Positions 1 through 7,068 of a stretch of 17,070 bases of DNA are shown here, in pieces. Positions within the stretch are counted from its first letter, which is position 1, and every line of letters starts with the position of its first letter. The position numbers and the translations under genes were made by a program. The notes beneath the pieces were generated by a model. The model was not told the DNA's origin. It made no database searches and saw only the letters and a list, made by a program, of their open reading frames with translations. The DNA lies in assembly GCA_050180235.1 (NCBI GenBank), contig JBFXEJ010000122.1:1-17070 (forward strand), given 5' to 3'. Source of the stretch: JAABRU01 sp050180235 (GTDB taxonomy: Bacteria > Desulfobacterota > Desulfobacteria > Desulfobacterales > Desulfococcaceae).

Positions 1-342
1 CCGGGCTGGTTAATATGAAAATTGAAAAAAGAACTATGAAAAATGCTGCTTAAAGACGGAAAATTCAGAAAAAGATGATTTATTGCAATAACCGGGAATA
101 TGACTTTAGTTTTGCAGGATGTCTAATAAAATTTTTCATGAAACAATCCTTTCTTATAATTTGGAAATTTATATGACTGTCTGCTGTTTTATATTGCAAT
201 ATATCATAAAAATAAATACAATCCTGCATGAATCAGAGGCATGGCGGCAGAATTCGTGTTTTTTCTGCCATTGGGTTAAGGCGGATATGACTGCCCGGAG
301 TGCCGGAGAATACTTTATTTAACAAAAACAGGGAGATTTTGC
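1..342. other. Left-edge region without a supported gene
   Basis: AT-rich DNA at the window edge. A 67-codon open frame at 119-322 has no ribosome binding site at a proper distance (only AGG touching the ATG) and an unconvincing composition, so it is not called. The only useful element seen is a possible promoter at 194-222 and the ribosome binding site of the next gene at 330-335. Confidence 0.6.
194..222 (+). promoter_or_regulatory. Possible sigma-70-type promoter
   Basis: TTGCAA (194-199) and TACAAT (217-222) are separated by exactly 17 bases, giving four of six and five of six matches to the -35 and -10 consensus. It would start transcription about 110 bases before the membrane-protein gene at 343. 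AT-rich DNA gives such matches by chance, so this is tentative. Confidence 0.3.
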
Positions 343-795
343 ATGTTTCACAGAATTGTGTCGGTATTCGGGGCACTGTTATCTCTTTTCAGCATTTTTT
401 TCTGCTCTGCCGCTGTTTATGATCTTATGCACCCGGAAAAAACAGATACCGAAACAGGCGTGGTTATCGGACTTTTTGTATTTTTTTTCATCACCACAGC
501 AGTCGGCATATATCTTTTTGTGAGCGCCTACCGCAAATGCAGACAGGACAGGATTGAAAAAAGTGAAAGAGAAGTCCTTACCCTGATAGCTGAAAAAGGA
601 GGCCGTATCACTCCACATGAAATCGCTTTGAACATCCGGATGACTGTGGCCGAGGCAAGGAACCATCTGGACAGAATGAGTGCAGACGGTTCCGGAGAAG
701 TGCAGGTTACGCCTGAAGGAAAAACGGTATATGTTTTTTTTGCCTTTCTTTCACAAGAGGAAAAAGAGAGTGCAAAAAATGTCATGGATCTGTAA
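343..795 (+). CDS. Small two-helix membrane protein with winged-helix-like tail
   Basis: A 150-residue protein of unrecognised family. Residues about 5-27 and 41-63 are strongly hydrophobic and should form two membrane helices joined by a short acidic loop (HPEKTDTETG). The remaining cytoplasmic part (about 70-145) has the pattern of a small winged helix: a first helix (SEREVLTLIAEKGG), a helix-turn-helix stretch (ITPHEIALNIRMTVAEARNH) and a wing ending TPEGKTVYVF. This suggests a membrane-anchored DNA- or protein-binding module; the role is not known. The start is set by AGGGAG at 330-335, seven bases before the ATG. Its last 14 bases overlap the end of the convergent gene on the other strand, leaving no room for a terminator between them. 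Confidence 0.75.
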   Translation: MFHRIVSVFGALLSLFSIFFCSAAVYDLMHPEKTDTETGVVIGLFVFFFITTAVGIYLFVSAYRKCRQDRIEKSEREVLTLIAEKGGRITPHEIALNIRMTVAEARNHLDRMSADGSGEVQVTPEGKTVYVFFAFLSQEEKESAKNVMDL

Positions 796-1450
796 GCTGC
801 CCTTTTTTGGCAGGACAGATGCCGGTCAGCACACCGTGACAGCGGCAGGCTGTGCTGACAATCAGGGAAGTATCAGCATTTTTTACCGACTCCAGCAGTT
901 CAAACAGAGACTTTGGCCGGTATCCGCCCACGCCCGGAGCCAACTGATGACTGCGGATGACCAGGGGCCGGAAGCCCGGAACCTGAATATCAGCCAGCAC
1001 TTCAAACATATTCTTTGGTCTGGGTTTTCCGGTTACAGTACACACGGTTCCGGGTTCCGAACATCTGTCCGGACATAAAAAAGTGGCGTGGGTCACATAA
1101 ATGTCTCCGTTCTCTCCCCGGATCGGATGGGGAATTTGGGGATCAGTTTCCGCAGGCAGCACAGTTCTTTTCACAAGATCAGGGCCAAGTCTGCGCAGGC
1201 ACCATTCTGCTGCCAGGTGAACCGGAAGAGCCGGAATAATCCAGTCCGGCGCGTTTTCCTGATACAGATGTTTTTGCAGAAATTCCACTCCGTCAGATTC
1301 TTCCACAGAACAACTGGAACAGTCAAACAGCTCTATTCCCTTGATGTCTGAATCCACAAGAACAAAACGGGCATCCTCATGGCTTTCAGCCAGATGATCC
1401 AGTGACAGCAGGCCAAACCGGCCTGCCCCGATAATCCATATCTTTTCCAT
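782..1450 (-). CDS. Rossmann-fold NAD(P)-binding protein (TrkA-N-like)
   Basis: A 222-residue protein. The N-terminus has the dinucleotide-binding glycine motif GAGRFG (residues 8-13) in a strand-loop-helix context, followed by a second strand ending in an acidic residue (VLVDSD, about 30-35), as in TrkA-N and related NAD-binding domains. The rest is not recognised. It is rich in cysteine (CSSC near 43-46, CPDRC and a further Cys near 130-140, CRC near the end), which might bind a metal or cluster, though spacing does not match a known finger. The start at 1450 is chosen because AAAGGAG stands seven bases upstream; the frame is open for 22 more codons but without a better start. No membrane or transporter segment is seen, so a role in potassium uptake cannot be claimed. 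Confidence 0.75.
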   Translation of the reverse strand: MEKIWIIGAGRFGLLSLDHLAESHEDARFVLVDSDIKGIELFDCSSCSVEESDGVEFLQKHLYQENAPDWIIPALPVHLAAEWCLRRLGPDLVKRTVLPAETDPQIPHPIRGENGDIYVTHATFLCPDRCSEPGTVCTVTGKPRPKNMFEVLADIQVPGFRPLVIRSHQLAPGVGGYRPKSLFELLESVKNADTSLIVSTACRCHGVLTGICPAKKGQLTDP

Positions 1451-1524
1451 AAGAAAACTCCTTTCATCTGTCTGAAACCGGTGTATTGTCAAAGCCGGGT
1501 GTTTCAAACCTGACAATGCACTTT

Positions 1525-1555
1525 ATTATATAAAATCTGAAAAAAATTTCAGCAA
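1525..1555 (-). promoter_or_regulatory. Possible promoter with overlapping palindrome for the Rossmann-fold gene
   Basis: On the minus strand TTGCTG (1555-1550) is followed 19 bases later by a perfect TATAAT (1530-1525), about 75 bases upstream of the start at 1450. CTGAAA (1537-1542) and TTTCAG (1547-1552) form a six-base inverted repeat across the -35 and spacer, which could be an operator. The 19-base spacing is longer than ideal and the region is A/T-rich, so this is only a candidate. Confidence 0.35.
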
Positions 1556-1641
1556 AAAAAATTTTCATGTCCATGTTTATGCAAGTCTGTTGCAAAGACA
1601 CAAAGTTTCACAAAGATTAATTCACAACTGATTTTCAGATT

Positions 1642-3135
1642 TCATATTATATCTGTATAACCTTTTTCCGGATCCCAGCATCGGATTTTCAGATAATCCG
1701 GAAAGGCATAGGGTTTGAAAACTGATTTGTTCATCAGCATCCGCAGACATTCCTGAATCCCTTCGGTGATGGTCGGGTGGGGATACACGGATTTGAGAAC
1801 ATCCGGAACACCTTTGCCCTGATCCATAAAATGGGCAATGGACATGATGGTCGACGATACCTGGGGCCCTGCGGCCCGCATTCCCAGAATCCGCCGGTTT
1901 TCATCATCTGACACAATAATCTTGACAAAGCCCTCTGTGGCCCGCATGGCAATGGCCCGGTTGCACAGGGTATTGGAATACCAGGCCACACGGAAGGGAA
2001 TTCTGTTTTTCCGGCATCCTTTCTCATTCAGACCGACTGCCGCAACCGCGGGATGGAAGAACATCACTGTTGACATATTGTCATAACGCAGCGGCCATGT
2101 GTTGCACCTGAACATATGCTTGACCGCGTACCGTGCTTCCATTTCAGCGATATTGACCAGAGCCGGATTATGGGTAATATCTCCTGCCGCATAGATATGA
2201 TTCCGGACACAGCAGTTTTCATCCGTGTTCAGAATACCGGGTTTGACCGTGATTCCCAGATGCTCCAGCCCCAGATGCGAGAGATTAACTGTTCTGCCGA
2301 TGGAAATCAGAGCGGCATCAGCTTCAATGACCTGGGAATGACCATCCTCAAAATCAAGAATAACCTGAATATGATCCGGATTTTTGACAATGTCCCGCAG
2401 TTTGGCCGAATGAATCACCTCAACGCCGTTTCTGAGCAGATTGTTCTGCACAAATTCGCAGATATCCTCATCCTCATAAGGAATCACCCGGCTGGCATGA
2501 TCCACCAGCCAGACCTTTGTCTGGCCGAAATTGGAAAATATGGTGGCGTATTCGCAGCCGATGATACCTGCGCCGATAATAACCAGTCTTTGCGGAAAGC
2601 ACCGGAGGTTCAGTACACCGTCTGAATTGAAAATCTGTTTCTGATCCGCGTTTGCCTGCGGAAAATCACGGGGTGTTGAGCCTGTGGCAATCAGAAAGAA
2701 ATCTGCGGAAACCCTTTCGCATTTTCCGTCAGGGCATTGGATTTCCACCTTTTTTTCTGAAACAAAGCGCGCCCATCCCTGTCTGTATGTCAGAGATCCC
2801 GGACCTTTCCACCGTTTCGGGGAAAAGGTTTCCATCTGGGAAAGCATCTGATACTGCTTTTCCTTTGCCGCCTGCATCACTGTGGCCCGGACTGCGCAGT
2901 AATCCACTGTCAGCCCGGCTGCTCTGTACCCACGGTCGGTTTTTGCGGCAATGGCATAATCCTTTGCCAGTTCCCACATGGTTTTGGAGGCCAGTGCGCC
3001 CCACATGATACCTGTTCCGCCGATTTCACGGCCTTCAATGATGCAGACATGCTTGCCCAGATCCAAAGCCCGCATAGCTCCTGCAAAACCCGCAGGCCCG
3101 CATCCCAAAATGCAGAGATCATATTTGTCAGGCAT
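1642..3135 (-). CDS. FAD/NAD(P)-dependent oxidoreductase, dihydrolipoamide dehydrogenase/SthA-like, without redox cysteines
   Basis: A 497-residue member of the class I flavoprotein disulfide reductase family. Seen: an FAD-binding GCGPAG motif (residues 11-16), the NAD(P)-binding GAGIIGCEYATIF (188-200), the second flavin motif YAAGDI (315-320) and the C-terminal dimer-interface HPTITE (453-458) with its His-Glu pair. The active-site helix, normally GGTCLNVGCIPSK, reads GGTGIMWGALASK (39-51): both cysteines are replaced, by Gly42 and Ala47. It therefore cannot do dithiol-disulfide exchange. Known relatives that lack a full pair include soluble transhydrogenase SthA (one Cys retained), and stretches such as IFNSDGVLNL resemble it, so hydride transfer between pyridine nucleotides or to a quinone is possible but inferred. 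GGGGAA precedes the ATG. It is a single gene with no evident operon partner. Confidence 0.88.
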   Translation of the reverse strand: MPDKYDLCILGCGPAGFAGAMRALDLGKHVCIIEGREIGGTGIMWGALASKTMWELAKDYAIAAKTDRGYRAAGLTVDYCAVRATVMQAAKEKQYQMLSQMETFSPKRWKGPGSLTYRQGWARFVSEKKVEIQCPDGKCERVSADFFLIATGSTPRDFPQANADQKQIFNSDGVLNLRCFPQRLVIIGAGIIGCEYATIFSNFGQTKVWLVDHASRVIPYEDEDICEFVQNNLLRNGVEVIHSAKLRDIVKNPDHIQVILDFEDGHSQVIEADAALISIGRTVNLSHLGLEHLGITVKPGILNTDENCCVRNHIYAAGDITHNPALVNIAEMEARYAVKHMFRCNTWPLRYDNMSTVMFFHPAVAAVGLNEKGCRKNRIPFRVAWYSNTLCNRAIAMRATEGFVKIIVSDDENRRILGMRAAGPQVSSTIMSIAHFMDQGKGVPDVLKSVYPHPTITEGIQECLRMLMNKSVFKPYAFPDYLKIRCWDPEKGYTDII

Positions 3136-3227
3136 AGTGTTTTCCCCGGAAATTAAATTTTGGATGTCGTTTTCAGAGAAGTATATGCGATTGCTGAAGG
3201 TACGTCAATGATATACTGGATTCCTGA

Positions 3228-3249
3228 ACCGGTCTGCAGACTGACCGGT
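3228..3249. repeat. Inverted repeat ACCGGTC-N8-GACCGGT
   Basis: Perfect seven-base arms with an eight-base spacer. The arms themselves contain the palindrome ACCGGT, so the site can also be read as a direct repeat with a 15-base period. No T-run follows on either strand, which argues against a terminator and for a protein-binding site upstream of the oxidoreductase gene. Confidence 0.4.
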
Positions 3250-3470
3250 CCCGCATTATCTTTTAAAAGCGGTTTGATATAAGAAACCAGTCCCGGAATT
3301 CAGCAGAAGGGCCCCAGCATTGAGTCTCCAGAAGCAGGTCTCCATTTAAACCGGTATACGGAAAAACTTTGTATTGAATCCTGCACAGTATTTTTGTAAG
3401 AAGGGTATCTTTGCTTTTTAACCGCCGGGTGCGGACATTAATTTTTTGGCAGCGGGTCAAACCGGCTGAT

Positions 3471-3499
3471 TTGTATGCACTCACAAATTCAACTATTAT
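3471..3499 (+). promoter_or_regulatory. Probable promoter of the ribbon-helix-helix gene
   Basis: TTGTAT (3471-3476) and TATTAT (3494-3499) with 17 bases between them, placing a transcript start about 24 bases before the ATG at 3530 and just upstream of its ribosome binding site. Confidence 0.4.
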
Positions 3500-3529
3500 A
3501 AAACACTGCATTTATTCAGGGAGACAGAT

Positions 3530-3745
3530 ATGCCAAGAACCAGATACCATGTGACGCCGGAATCCGGCAGGATGACGATTACCCTAAACAAAAGACAACT
3601 GAAGGAATTTAAAAAAATGTCCATAGAATTTGAAATGTCAGCCGAAGACATCCTGCAGATTGCTGTGGATTCTTTTATAGAAAAATATCAGAAAATCTCT
3701 GCCGAGGAGATCGATAAGAAAGGAATCGGATCCCTGCTGAAATAA
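3530..3745 (+). CDS. Small ribbon-helix-helix (CopG/Arc-type) protein
   Basis: A 71-residue protein. Residues about 14-22 (RMTITLNKR) form a short strand, followed by helix LKEFKKMSIEFEM, a turn (SAED) and a second helix ILQIAVDSFIEKY. This strand-helix-turn-helix order and spacing is that of ribbon-helix-helix DNA-binding dimers, where the strand enters the major groove. Such proteins are usually autoregulators or antitoxins; no toxin gene follows it, so a stand-alone transcription regulator is more likely. The start is supported by CAGGGAG at 3518-3523. The family assignment comes from the pattern, not from a recognised homologue. Confidence 0.7.
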   Translation: MPRTRYHVTPESGRMTITLNKRQLKEFKKMSIEFEMSAEDILQIAVDSFIEKYQKISAEEIDKKGIGSLLK

Positions 3746-3964
3746 AAACAGAACCGGCATGTCCGGAGTCTTTTTGTTAAAAATTGCGATATTCAAAGAA
3801 AAAATGCGTTTTTCAAAGATTGTGCATATCCATAACCGGGGAGTCCCGATGGATATACCTAAAATGTTTATACAAAGAACCGCTTTGGAAAATTGCTGTA
3901 TTTAGGGACAGTTGTTAATGGCTTTATGAATTTTTTTTATATAAATCAGAGCTATATATCCAAA

Positions 3965-4009
3965 AAACCGGATTTTGGAAATATATGTCCACGTCCATAT
4001 ATCCGGTTT
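3965..4009. repeat. Nested inverted repeat AAACCGGAT ... ATCCGGTTT
   Basis: Nine-base outer arms (3965-3973 and 4001-4009) enclose a second AT-rich pair ATATATG (3981-3987) / CATATAT (3996-4002) that overlaps the right arm. A further small pair GGTAT (4027-4031) / ATACC (4036-4040) follows. Possible regulator-binding or structured leader DNA. Confidence 0.45.
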
Positions 4010-4146
4010 GACGCAAAATGGCGTATGGTATATGGATACCTGCATTATGATTTGCAGAAATCACTTATAATCCCTACAGATCGGCCAGATCAGATTTCAT
4101 AATCAATTTCCGCAGACAAAACAATTCGGAGATAGACAAAGTATTA

Positions 4147-4169
4147 CTTTGGAAGATGCACTTCCAAAG
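4147..4169. repeat. Perfect inverted repeat CTTTGGAAG-ATGCA-CTTCCAAAG
   Basis: Nine-base perfect arms (4147-4155, 4161-4169) around five bases. The word CTTTGGAA also occurs alone at 3883-3890. A T-run begins about 10 bases further on, too far for a standard terminator, and the arms are only 4/9 G/C, so an operator upstream of the DnaA gene seems more likely. Confidence 0.5.
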
Positions 4170-4538
4170 AGGGATTCTGTTTTTAAAAATCCGGAGTGAC
4201 AGGGCAGTATGCAATAATTCCTGTCCGATTTGACAAAATTTCATAATTCAGCGCGTTCAGCATAAGCACAGAGTTTCCCACTTTTACAGGTTTTAAGAAA
4301 ATATTTTTGGAGTTTCCTGCATGTTGGGTTGAGGAACGAAATCCGGCAAACTCAAACTTTTGGGTTTCAATTTTTTAAAAGAAATTAAACGCCCTGTTTT
4401 TATAAAGGGGAATTAAGCTTTATCTTCAGACAGTTGCACAAAAATCCCGCCGCCCATTTACAAAAGCGGGAAAAACTGCTGATTTCATGCAGTAAATTTT
4501 TATGCCGAACTTACGTTAATTCAGAGAATATATTCAAT

Positions 4539-6014
4539 ATGAACCAGGAAAATGCGCATATGACCGATATCTGGACAAGTGTGAAAGTTGCAATGAAAAT
4601 GCGCATTCCGGAGCATGCATGCCGCATGTGGATTGAGCCCATTGAGTGTCTGAATGAGGAAGGAAATGCTTTTGTCATTGCCTGCCCCAACCATTTTTTC
4701 AGAAAACGGATACTGGAAAATTATGCTTCCCTGATCGAATCTGAACTCAGAAATGCCACAGGAAACAACTGGACACTGGTAGTCCGGATCAGGGAAAAAG
4801 CTGAAGCAGTCAAAAAAAGAAAGCCCCGTACTGAAAAACCGGCATGCCCCCCCCAGTTGGCTCTGCCGCAGATGAACACATACCAGTCCAGCGGTCATCT
4901 TTTGCGCAAAGAATTCACCTTTGATCGCTTTGTGGTGGGAAAAAACAATGATTTCGCATATTCGGCTGCACTGTCCCTGGCTTCCCGTAAGGACAAAACC
5001 CAGAATCCGCTTTTTCTTCTGTCCCAGTCCGGCATGGGAAAAAGTCATCTGTCCCAGGCCATAGGACACCATATCATTCACCATTTTCCCAAAGAAACAG
5101 TGTTTTATGTCACAGCAGAAGATTTCACCAATGAAATGGTTCATGCCTTCCGGAACAACTCCATTGAGCAGTTCAAGGAAAAATACAGGCGCTACTGTGA
5201 TGTGCTTCTTCTGGAGGATGTCCATTTTCTCACAGGAAAGGAAAGAACCCAGACCGAGCTGGCCCTGGCTTTGGATTATCTTCTGAACGCGCAGAAGAAA
5301 ATTATTTTCACAAGCTGCTATCTGCCGTCAGACATTCCGAAATTGAACGATCAGCTCAGATCCCGTCTTTCCGGCGGCATTATTTCAGGCATTGAAGCAC
5401 CTGATTACCGTACCCGGATCAAAATACTGGAAAAAAAGATGGCAGGAAACGGCTGCCAGATTCCGCGGGCTGTTGCCGAATATCTGGCAGGAGAACTGTC
5501 GGAAAATGTCCGGCAATTGGAAAGCGGTCTGATCTGCCTGACCGCCAAAGCCTCCCTCACAGGCGTACCTGTGGATATGCGGCTGGCTGAAAGCGTTGTC
5601 AGGAATATGGTGACACAGAGCAAAACCATAACCATAGACCTGATTAAGGACCTTGTCAGCGAACATTACAATATTCCGGTGGCAGAACTGGTTTCCAAAT
5701 CACGGAAGAAAAATGTGGTACTGCCCCGGCAGATGGCCATTTATCTGGCCAGGAAATATACAGATCAGCCTCTGCAGTCCATTGGCAGAAGTTTCAACCG
5801 TTATCACGCCACCATCATCCATTCTGTTGCTGTAATGGAAAATGCAATGAAAACGGATCGGACGCTAAAATCCCAAGTGGATTATTTTTGTGAGAAAATA
5901 GAGAGAAATGAAAGGGGAAATCCGGGCAGGACGCCGGGGGAAATCACCCAACCCCCTGTCAGCAATGATTTTGTCAGTGCAATGAGCGTAAATTCAGGCA
6001 GGAAGCGGGGATAA
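4539..6014 (+). CDS. dnaA: Divergent chromosomal replication initiator protein DnaA (possible paralogue)
   Basis: A 491-residue DnaA with all four domains: domain I (about 8-75, with CRMWIEPI where E. coli has FSMWIRPL), a short basic linker, the AAA+ domain opening at FTFDRFVVGK (126-135), and domain IV (about 360-440). The P-loop is SQSGMGKS (162-169), with Ser for the usual first Gly; Walker B is VLLLEDVHF (222-230); the arginine-finger box DQLRSRL (271-277) and sensor 2 NVRQLES (323-329) are intact. The DNA-recognition signature, usually FGGRDHTTV, reads FNRYHATI: one residue shorter, Asp to Tyr, first Thr to Ala. A 45-residue Pro/Gly/Ser-rich tail follows. dnaN is not downstream, so this may be a second DnaA. 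Start: ATG 4539, or ATG 4560 (AGGA ten bases upstream; aligns with the E. coli start). The open frame reaches back to a TTG at 4434, judged too early. Its stop abuts the convergent small gene. Confidence 0.88.
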   Translation: MNQENAHMTDIWTSVKVAMKMRIPEHACRMWIEPIECLNEEGNAFVIACPNHFFRKRILENYASLIESELRNATGNNWTLVVRIREKAEAVKKRKPRTEKPACPPQLALPQMNTYQSSGHLLRKEFTFDRFVVGKNNDFAYSAALSLASRKDKTQNPLFLLSQSGMGKSHLSQAIGHHIIHHFPKETVFYVTAEDFTNEMVHAFRNNSIEQFKEKYRRYCDVLLLEDVHFLTGKERTQTELALALDYLLNAQKKIIFTSCYLPSDIPKLNDQLRSRLSGGIISGIEAPDYRTRIKILEKKMAGNGCQIPRAVAEYLAGELSENVRQLESGLICLTAKASLTGVPVDMRLAESVVRNMVTQSKTITIDLIKDLVSEHYNIPVAELVSKSRKKNVVLPRQMAIYLARKYTDQPLQSIGRSFNRYHATIIHSVAVMENAMKTDRTLKSQVDYFCEKIERNERGNPGRTPGEITQPPVSNDFVSAMSVNSGRKRG

Positions 6015-6209
6015 TCACTGAACTGTCATAAACATGTTTTCTGAAACAGGAAAATCTTCCATCAGTTCCATCATATCAATCTGATCACGTTCGATGATGC
6101 AGCGTATGCTCAAAGCGCAGAATTTTCTGCATATAATGTCTTCCGGGTTGTAATCGCCGAAACAGCCCGCATAATCCTCAAAACCGGCAATATCTTCTGT
6201 ATCCTGCAT
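6015..6209 (-). CDS. Small acidic cysteine-containing protein
   Basis: A 64-residue protein of unknown family. It is acidic, with cysteines at 16, 27, 31 and 37 (the last three in CRKFCALSIRC) and a C-terminal helix DQIDMMELMEDF. The cysteines could bind a metal, but no known finger spacing is matched. The gene is supported by a perfect AAGGAG eight bases before the ATG and by its position: its start lies three bases after the stop of the inositol-monophosphatase gene, so it is the last gene of the dnaB-hflX operon. Its stop codon is directly adjacent to the stop codon of the convergent dnaA. Confidence 0.7.
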   Translation of the reverse strand: MQDTEDIAGFEDYAGCFGDYNPEDIICRKFCALSIRCIIERDQIDMMELMEDFPVSENMFMTVQ

Positions 6210-6212
6210 GTA

Positions 6213-6995
6213 TTACTCCTTATATTCCAGAAGGGAAAGCATTTCTCTGTGAATCCTGCCGTTGCTTGCCAGGATTTCCATGTGATCAAGGGTAAAGGGG
6301 TGTGAGGAAAAATCCGTCACTTCTGCCCCGGCTTCTTTTGCAATGAGCATACCCGCTGACGTATCCCAGGGTTTGAGGTTCTGTTCCCAGAATCCGTCAA
6401 AACGGCCGCAGGCCACAAAGCACAGATCCAGCGCGGCAGAACCCAGTCTTCTGATTCCCTGTGCCGCATGCAGGCATTTGGCAAAACGGGCCATCAGGGG
6501 ATCTGATATTTCTTTAAAATTATAGGGAAAACCGGTAACAAGCAGGCTTTCCGAAACACTTTCCGTATCTGAAACATGTATGGGCCGTGCGTTAAGCTGC
6601 GCGCCGCAGTCCTTTACAGCGGAAAAAAGTTCCCCGCTCACCGGATTCAGCACAACGCCTGCGGCAATCTCTCCTTTAAAGGCAAACGCTATGGAAACCG
6701 CAAACTGGGGCAGTCCATGTGCAAAATTGCTTGTGCCGTCCAGAGGATCAATAATCCATCTGCAATCCGGGTTCCCCATGCTCAGGCCGCTCTCTTCAGC
6801 CAGAAAACTGTGATCCGGAAAACGCTGACGGATGGTTTCGATAATAACCTTTTCCGATCCGGTATCAGCCTCGGTCACGAGATCAATTTCCCCTTTTTTG
6901 TCAATCCGGGAAATGTTTCCCAGAAAATGCCGCAGCACACTGCCGCCTTTGTATGCGGCAGCAATGCCGATCCGTCTGATGTATTCAATATCCAT
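6213..6995 (-). CDS. suhB: Inositol monophosphatase family protein (SuhB-like)
   Basis: A 260-residue magnesium-dependent phosphatase of the inositol-monophosphatase fold, the usual length. Metal-binding motifs are all present: LAEESG (65-70, with the Glu pair 67-68), DPLDGT (83-88) followed by SNFAHG, and the late WDTSAG (210-215) with its metal-binding Asp. In bacteria members act on inositol phosphate, fructose-1,6-bisphosphate or PAP, and SuhB also contacts the antitermination machinery; which applies here cannot be told. The start at 6995 is where homology begins (MDIEYIRRIG); the frame is open 60 codons further into hflX but that part is not family-like. The ribosome binding site is poor (AGGAAA about 20 bases upstream), so translation may depend on the upstream gene. 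It is third in the dnaB-hflX operon. Confidence 0.9.
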   Translation of the reverse strand: MDIEYIRRIGIAAAYKGGSVLRHFLGNISRIDKKGEIDLVTEADTGSEKVIIETIRQRFPDHSFLAEESGLSMGNPDCRWIIDPLDGTSNFAHGLPQFAVSIAFAFKGEIAAGVVLNPVSGELFSAVKDCGAQLNARPIHVSDTESVSESLLVTGFPYNFKEISDPLMARFAKCLHAAQGIRRLGSAALDLCFVACGRFDGFWEQNLKPWDTSAGMLIAKEAGAEVTDFSSHPFTLDHMEILASNGRIHREMLSLLEYKE

Positions 6996-7068
6996 AGAAT
7001 GACAATTTATATATTTTCCTGAGAATGTCAACCAAAAGGTTTCACATTGTCTTTTGGCAGTATCTGTT

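Larger units (their letters stand above)
3136..3529. other. Divergent intergenic region
   Basis: 394 bases between two divergent genes, holding at least the promoter at 3471-3499. An 82-codon minus-strand frame (3263-3511) has no ribosome binding site and no recognisable composition and is not called. An inverted repeat ACCGGTC (3228-3234) / GACCGGT (3243-3249) surrounds the palindrome GTCTGCAGAC and could be a regulator site. Confidence 0.5.
3746..4538. other. Long AT-rich non-coding region upstream of the DnaA gene
   Basis: About 790 bases with no convincing gene; a 69-codon frame at 3893-4102 begins with TTG, has no ribosome binding site and spans repeats. Contents: a weak hairpin with T-run just after the ribbon-helix-helix gene (CCGG at 3754-3757 and 3763-3766, TTTTT from 3770), a direct repeat TTCAAAGA at 20-base spacing (3792-3799, 3812-3819), scattered TATCCA/TGGATA words, an inverted repeat at 3965-4009, another at 4147-4169, and TTATAAAGGGG at 4399-4409. 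No good DnaA box (TTATCCACA type) was found, so an origin is not claimed. Confidence 0.55.

Noticed and set aside
119..322. 67-codon plus-strand frame
   Set aside because: No properly spaced ribosome binding site, odd composition, and it overlaps a candidate promoter for the next gene.
3263..3511. 82-codon minus-strand frame
   Set aside because: No ribosome binding site, not protein-like, and overlaps the promoter of the divergent gene.
3893..4102. 69-codon plus-strand frame starting at TTG
   Set aside because: Spans inverted repeats, lacks a ribosome binding site and shows no family features.
3746..4538. Replication origin
   Set aside because: AT-rich and next to a DnaA gene, but no clustered TTATCCACA-type boxes, no dnaN, and no skew can be computed here.
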